Shown here piece by piece: positions 61,358 through 64,000 of a stretch of 64,000 nucleotides of DNA. The stretch's first letter is position 1. Each line of letters starts with the position of its first letter. The stretch is from Paraclostridium ghonii (lineage in GTDB: Bacteria; Bacillota; Clostridia; Peptostreptococcales; Peptostreptococcaceae). The notes beneath the pieces are model-generated. The model saw only the letters and a list, made by a program, of their open reading frames with translations. It had not been told where the DNA came from and did no database searches. Location of the stretch: assembly GCF_030815085.1 (NCBI RefSeq), contig NZ_JAUSWG010000002.1, one strand, 5' to 3'. A program made the translations under genes and the position numbers.

Positions 61358-62074
61358 TTATTTTAGTTTCTTTAAATAGTTTATTTCATCATTAGTTAAA
61401 TATCTATATTTTCCTACTTCAACATCCTTTAATATAATGTTACCCATTGCTTTTCTTCTTAAGTTCATAACAGGATGATTTATTGCTTTACACATCTTCC
61501 TAACTTGTCTATTTCTACCTTCATGTATTTTTATTTCGCAAACAGCATAGTTTTTCTCAATATTTTTTTTAACTATTTTTATTTTAGCAGGCGCTGTTTT
61601 ATAGTCTTCTATATATAAACCTTTTTCAAAATTGGTAATTTCACTTTGACTTGGTATTCCTTTAACTGTAGCTACGTAAGTTTTATCTACTTCATGTTTA
61701 GGGTGAGTTAATTTATATGTTAAATCTCCGTCATTAGTCAATAGCAATAACCCACTTGTTTCATAATCTAGTCGTCCTATAGGATAAACTCTAGCTCCTA
61801 CATCTTTTACTAAATCTATAACACTTTTTCTATCAAATTGATCTTTTACGGTAGTCACATATCCTTCTGGTTTGTTTAACATTATATATACTACTTCTTC
61901 TTCTAGACCAATTAGCTTTCCATCAACTTCAACTTTATCTTTATCTTCATTTATCTGAAATGATAATTCATTTATTATTTTTCCATTTACTTTAACCCTA
62001 TTTTCAATTATTAACTCTTCTGCTTTTCTTCTTGAAGCAATACCACAAGATGCTATATATTTATTAATTCTCAT
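61358..62074 (-). CDS. rluB: 23S rRNA pseudouridine synthase B
   Basis: A 238-residue RsuA/RluB family enzyme: N-terminal S4 domain (RINKYIASCGIASRRKAEEL, about 2-22), YIMLNKPEGYVTTVKDQFDR, the catalytic motif YPIGRLDYETSGLLLLTNDG with Asp, THPKHEVDKTYVATVKG, and the end RNRQVRKMCKAINHPVMNLR. It would form pseudouridine at 23S rRNA position 2605 (E. coli numbering). AAGGAG precedes the ATG. Confidence 0.9.
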   Translation of the reverse strand: MRINKYIASCGIASRRKAEELIIENRVKVNGKIINELSFQINEDKDKVEVDGKLIGLEEEVVYIMLNKPEGYVTTVKDQFDRKSVIDLVKDVGARVYPIGRLDYETSGLLLLTNDGDLTYKLTHPKHEVDKTYVATVKGIPSQSEITNFEKGLYIEDYKTAPAKIKIVKKNIEKNYAVCEIKIHEGRNRQVRKMCKAINHPVMNLRRKAMGNIILKDVEVGKYRYLTNDEINYLKKLK

Positions 62075-62227
62075 AACTTTCTCCTTATACTTTATTTCTT
62101 CACATTAGATTATTATACTATATTTTTAAAAATAAAATAAAATAATTTTATCTTTTTATATTATTTTATTTAAATAATTGGCAAAATTAATAACAACATA
62201 TAAGTACTGATAAAAGAGGTGTTTTTT

Positions 62228-63322
62228 TTGATTTCAAGAGATAATATCAAATATTGTATATTCATAGCATTTATATCTATATTAATTTACAAAGCTATAG
62301 ATAATCCTTCTATTTTTATATCTAGCATAAATGACTTATTCAACTTTTTAAGTCCTTTTTTATTAGCTATATTAATGTGTTTACTTTTAAACCCTTTTAT
62401 TTTGTTTTTAGAAAAAAAATTCAAAATGCCTAGAATTTTAAATATATTTTTATCATATTTTTTTATTTTTTTATTTTTATGTTTTTGTATTAAGTTAATA
62501 ATGCCATCATTGATAGATACCTTAAATACCATAATTGCAGAAATACCAAATTACACTACTACAATTGGCTCCCTTTTAAATAAACATTTATCTAACAATA
62601 ATTCACTTAACAGTATTTTGCCTCATATACAAACACATTTAGACTCCGCTTTAAAAAATGCGGTCAAAATGTTAAATACAATTTCATCTGATTTTTTAAT
62701 TTATATACTTAGTGTAACATCTATAGTTTTCAATACTATAATGGGTATAATTTTATCTCTATATATACTTTGTGATAAAGAAAATATTTTAAAAAATTTA
62801 AAAAACTTGCTCTATGCATCCGTATCAAAAAAAAGAGCTAATACAATAATTGAGTTTTTCGATATAATTAATAAAATATTTTACCATTATATCATAGGAA
62901 GCTTAATAGTTTCTTTAGTTGTGGGTTTAATAACATTTATTACTTTTAAATTCTTTATAAATATAAGAGCAAGTTTATTCTTATCATTCATAGTATTTAT
63001 AACTAATATGATACCTTATTTCGGTCCGTTTATAGGTGCTTTACTTCCTATACTTATGACTTTATCTTATAGTCCTATAAAAGCACTTTGGGTAGCTATA
63101 TTTTTACTTGTTCTTCAACAAGTTGATGGTAACTTAATAGCTCCTAAAATTATGGGTGAATTTATTGGACTTCATCCTCTTTGGATAATTTGTGCAGTAT
63201 TAATAGGGGGATCTTTATTTGGATTAGTAGGAGTTTTCCTATCTGTACCTGTTGCTGCTGTAATTAAAACATACTTAGATAAATATATTGAAAAAAATTT
63301 AAATATATCAGAATCAGAATAG
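62228..63322 (+). CDS. AI-2E family transporter
   Basis: A TTG start at 62228 (ISRDNIKYCIFIAFIS...) has AGAGG eight bases before; a GTG at 62219 lies inside that site. The 364-residue protein has about eight membrane segments and the AI-2E pattern: an N-terminal pair, the long extracellular/helical region (about 90-150), FYHYIIGSLIVSLVVGLITF, FITNMIPYFGPFIGALLPIL, VDGNLIAPKIMGEFIGLHPL and WIICAVLIGGSLFGLVGVFL. The family includes TqsA and Na+/H+ antiporters; the substrate is not clear from sequence. Confidence 0.85.
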   Translation: MISRDNIKYCIFIAFISILIYKAIDNPSIFISSINDLFNFLSPFLLAILMCLLLNPFILFLEKKFKMPRILNIFLSYFFIFLFLCFCIKLIMPSLIDTLNTIIAEIPNYTTTIGSLLNKHLSNNNSLNSILPHIQTHLDSALKNAVKMLNTISSDFLIYILSVTSIVFNTIMGIILSLYILCDKENILKNLKNLLYASVSKKRANTIIEFFDIINKIFYHYIIGSLIVSLVVGLITFITFKFFINIRASLFLSFIVFITNMIPYFGPFIGALLPILMTLSYSPIKALWVAIFLLVLQQVDGNLIAPKIMGEFIGLHPLWIICAVLIGGSLFGLVGVFLSVPVAAVIKTYLDKYIEKNLNISESE

Positions 63323-63333
63323 TATAAGTTAAA

Positions 63334-63369
63334 AATAAAACGTCTAAATATAAATTTAGACGTTTTATT
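63334..63369. terminator. Bidirectional terminator
   Basis: AATAAAACGTCTAAAT/ATTTAGACGTTTTATT with a four-base loop, between the convergent AI-2E gene and the 63372 gene. Confidence 0.9.
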
Positions 63370-63371
63370 AA

Positions 63372-63983
63372 TTATAAATATTTTATTAAGTTCTCTAGTT
63401 TCATATCAATTATTTTCACATTTTCATTAATAGACATCAATCTTTTTTCATCAAAACTTTTATCTTGTGAAATTATCAATACTTCAGGCACTTCATAAAA
63501 CGGTATTGTTGAGTTTAAAACTTTATTAGGCAAGTTTTTATACTTGCTCATCTTAAATACCTCTGTCAATTTGATATCTATAAGTTTTTGTTTTAATTTA
63601 TTATCTTTATCTATATATTCAATATATATATCATACTTATCTTTATCTATAGTTATATTTCTATAAAATCTTTTTATTTCATAACCTGAAGATTCCATCT
63701 TTAATGCTATTTCTGAGCCTAGTATAACTTTTAAAAGTTCTTTTCCTTTATATGTTTTGCCTCCATTTAAATAATATATGCCTGAGCTATCTTTATATTC
63801 TCCATAAACTACATTACATGGATACTTTTTAAGAGTAAACTCTCTGCACATTTTCCTTAAAGTTTTCTTATGAGGAGACTTTATTATTTTTCTTTTTTTA
63901 GAAAAAAACTTATTAAATTGCTGTTCTGTTGCACATCTAACCTGGCTCATTAAAACCAATATCTCCTTCTCCATACCTACCAT
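63372..63983 (-). CDS. Protein of unknown function, possible winged helix N-terminus
   Basis: A 203-residue product with AAGGAG nine bases before the ATG. Residues 3-50 look like a winged helix (MEKEILVLMSQVRCATEQQF, KTLRKMCREFTLKKYPCNVV), then GIYYLNGGKTYKGKELL and a beta-rich part with KLIDIKLTEVFKMSKYKNLP and EVLIISQDKSFDEKR. The order is a little like replication-relaxation (Replic_Relax/MobC-type) proteins, with a PD-(D/E)XK-like DIKL motif possible, but I do not recognise it with confidence. The gene's left neighbour is the AI-2E permease. Confidence 0.45.
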   Translation of the reverse strand: MVGMEKEILVLMSQVRCATEQQFNKFFSKKRKIIKSPHKKTLRKMCREFTLKKYPCNVVYGEYKDSSGIYYLNGGKTYKGKELLKVILGSEIALKMESSGYEIKRFYRNITIDKDKYDIYIEYIDKDNKLKQKLIDIKLTEVFKMSKYKNLPNKVLNSTIPFYEVPEVLIISQDKSFDEKRLMSINENVKIIDMKLENLIKYL

Positions 63984-64000
63984 TATGCTATTCTCCTTGA

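Noticed and set aside
1..64000. CRISPR array or insertion sequence
   Set aside because: No regularly spaced repeats, cas genes, transposase genes or terminal inverted repeats with target duplications were seen.

Overview
The window is very AT-rich and its genes are typical of an anaerobic, spore-forming clostridium. It has an alpha/beta-type small acid-soluble spore protein, a spore photoproduct lyase, a Spo0M-like protein, a four-subunit 2-oxoacid:ferredoxin oxidoreductase and a T-box leader. I would place it in or near the Peptostreptococcaceae (Paraclostridium/Paeniclostridium/Clostridioides relatives). That placement is inference from gene style, not a database result.

Positions 1 to about 17,740 are the right-hand part of an integrated tailed phage; the left end lies outside the window. 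A tyrosine integrase (16590-17690, +) sits at the chromosome junction. All other phage genes run leftward: small early genes (a winged-helix-like protein, a ribbon-helix-helix protein, a zinc-ribbon protein), a 1065-residue single-chain RNA polymerase of the YonO/eukaryotic-RdRP-like double-psi-barrel type, a superfamily 2 helicase broken by a frameshift, a Rha regulator, a self-contained membrane-protein cassette, then terminase small and large subunits, portal, minor head protein, scaffold and coat protein. Intergenic stretches hold much structure: a repeated pseudoknot-like RNA motif (three copies, 8517-11317), a matched pair of 19-bp dyads abutting the -10 boxes of the polymerase and rha genes, perfect palindromes, and a consensus promoter-terminator pair that would make a tiny RNA opposite the early operon.

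Positions 17,750 to 64,000 are chromosome. First come a YfcC-type carrier, a Spo0M-like protein, a small membrane protein, an S41 peptidase, spore photoproduct lyase, SASP and a MerR-MATE drug-efflux pair. Positions 27,454-35,479 form a nucleoside-use locus: a YesM/YesN-type two-component system, a BMP-family binding protein with no ABC partners, pyrimidine and purine nucleoside phosphorylases, a CNT transporter and a transaldolase-like aldolase, with a cre-like site ahead of the binding-protein gene. After an NlpC/P60 enzyme and a hydrolase comes a T-box leader whose specifier reads CAC (His), ahead of a three-gene amino acid ABC importer. Then come an orphan GHKL sensor kinase, a second CNT transporter, a NifX-like protein, an SDR/YczE pair, and an SDR divergent from an HxlR regulator.

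From 46,434 on: an HD phosphohydrolase split by an in-frame stop, a 1198-residue protein with four AAA modules (two degenerate) and a SHOCT tail, YhaM, a DUF4097 protein, an ArsR regulator, dCMP deaminase, SurE, a MurR/RpiR regulator, GltS, the kor operon, MnmM, RluB, an AI-2E family permease and a protein of unknown function. Most genes are closely packed with good Shine-Dalgarno sites, and gene clusters usually end in strong, often bidirectional, hairpin terminators.
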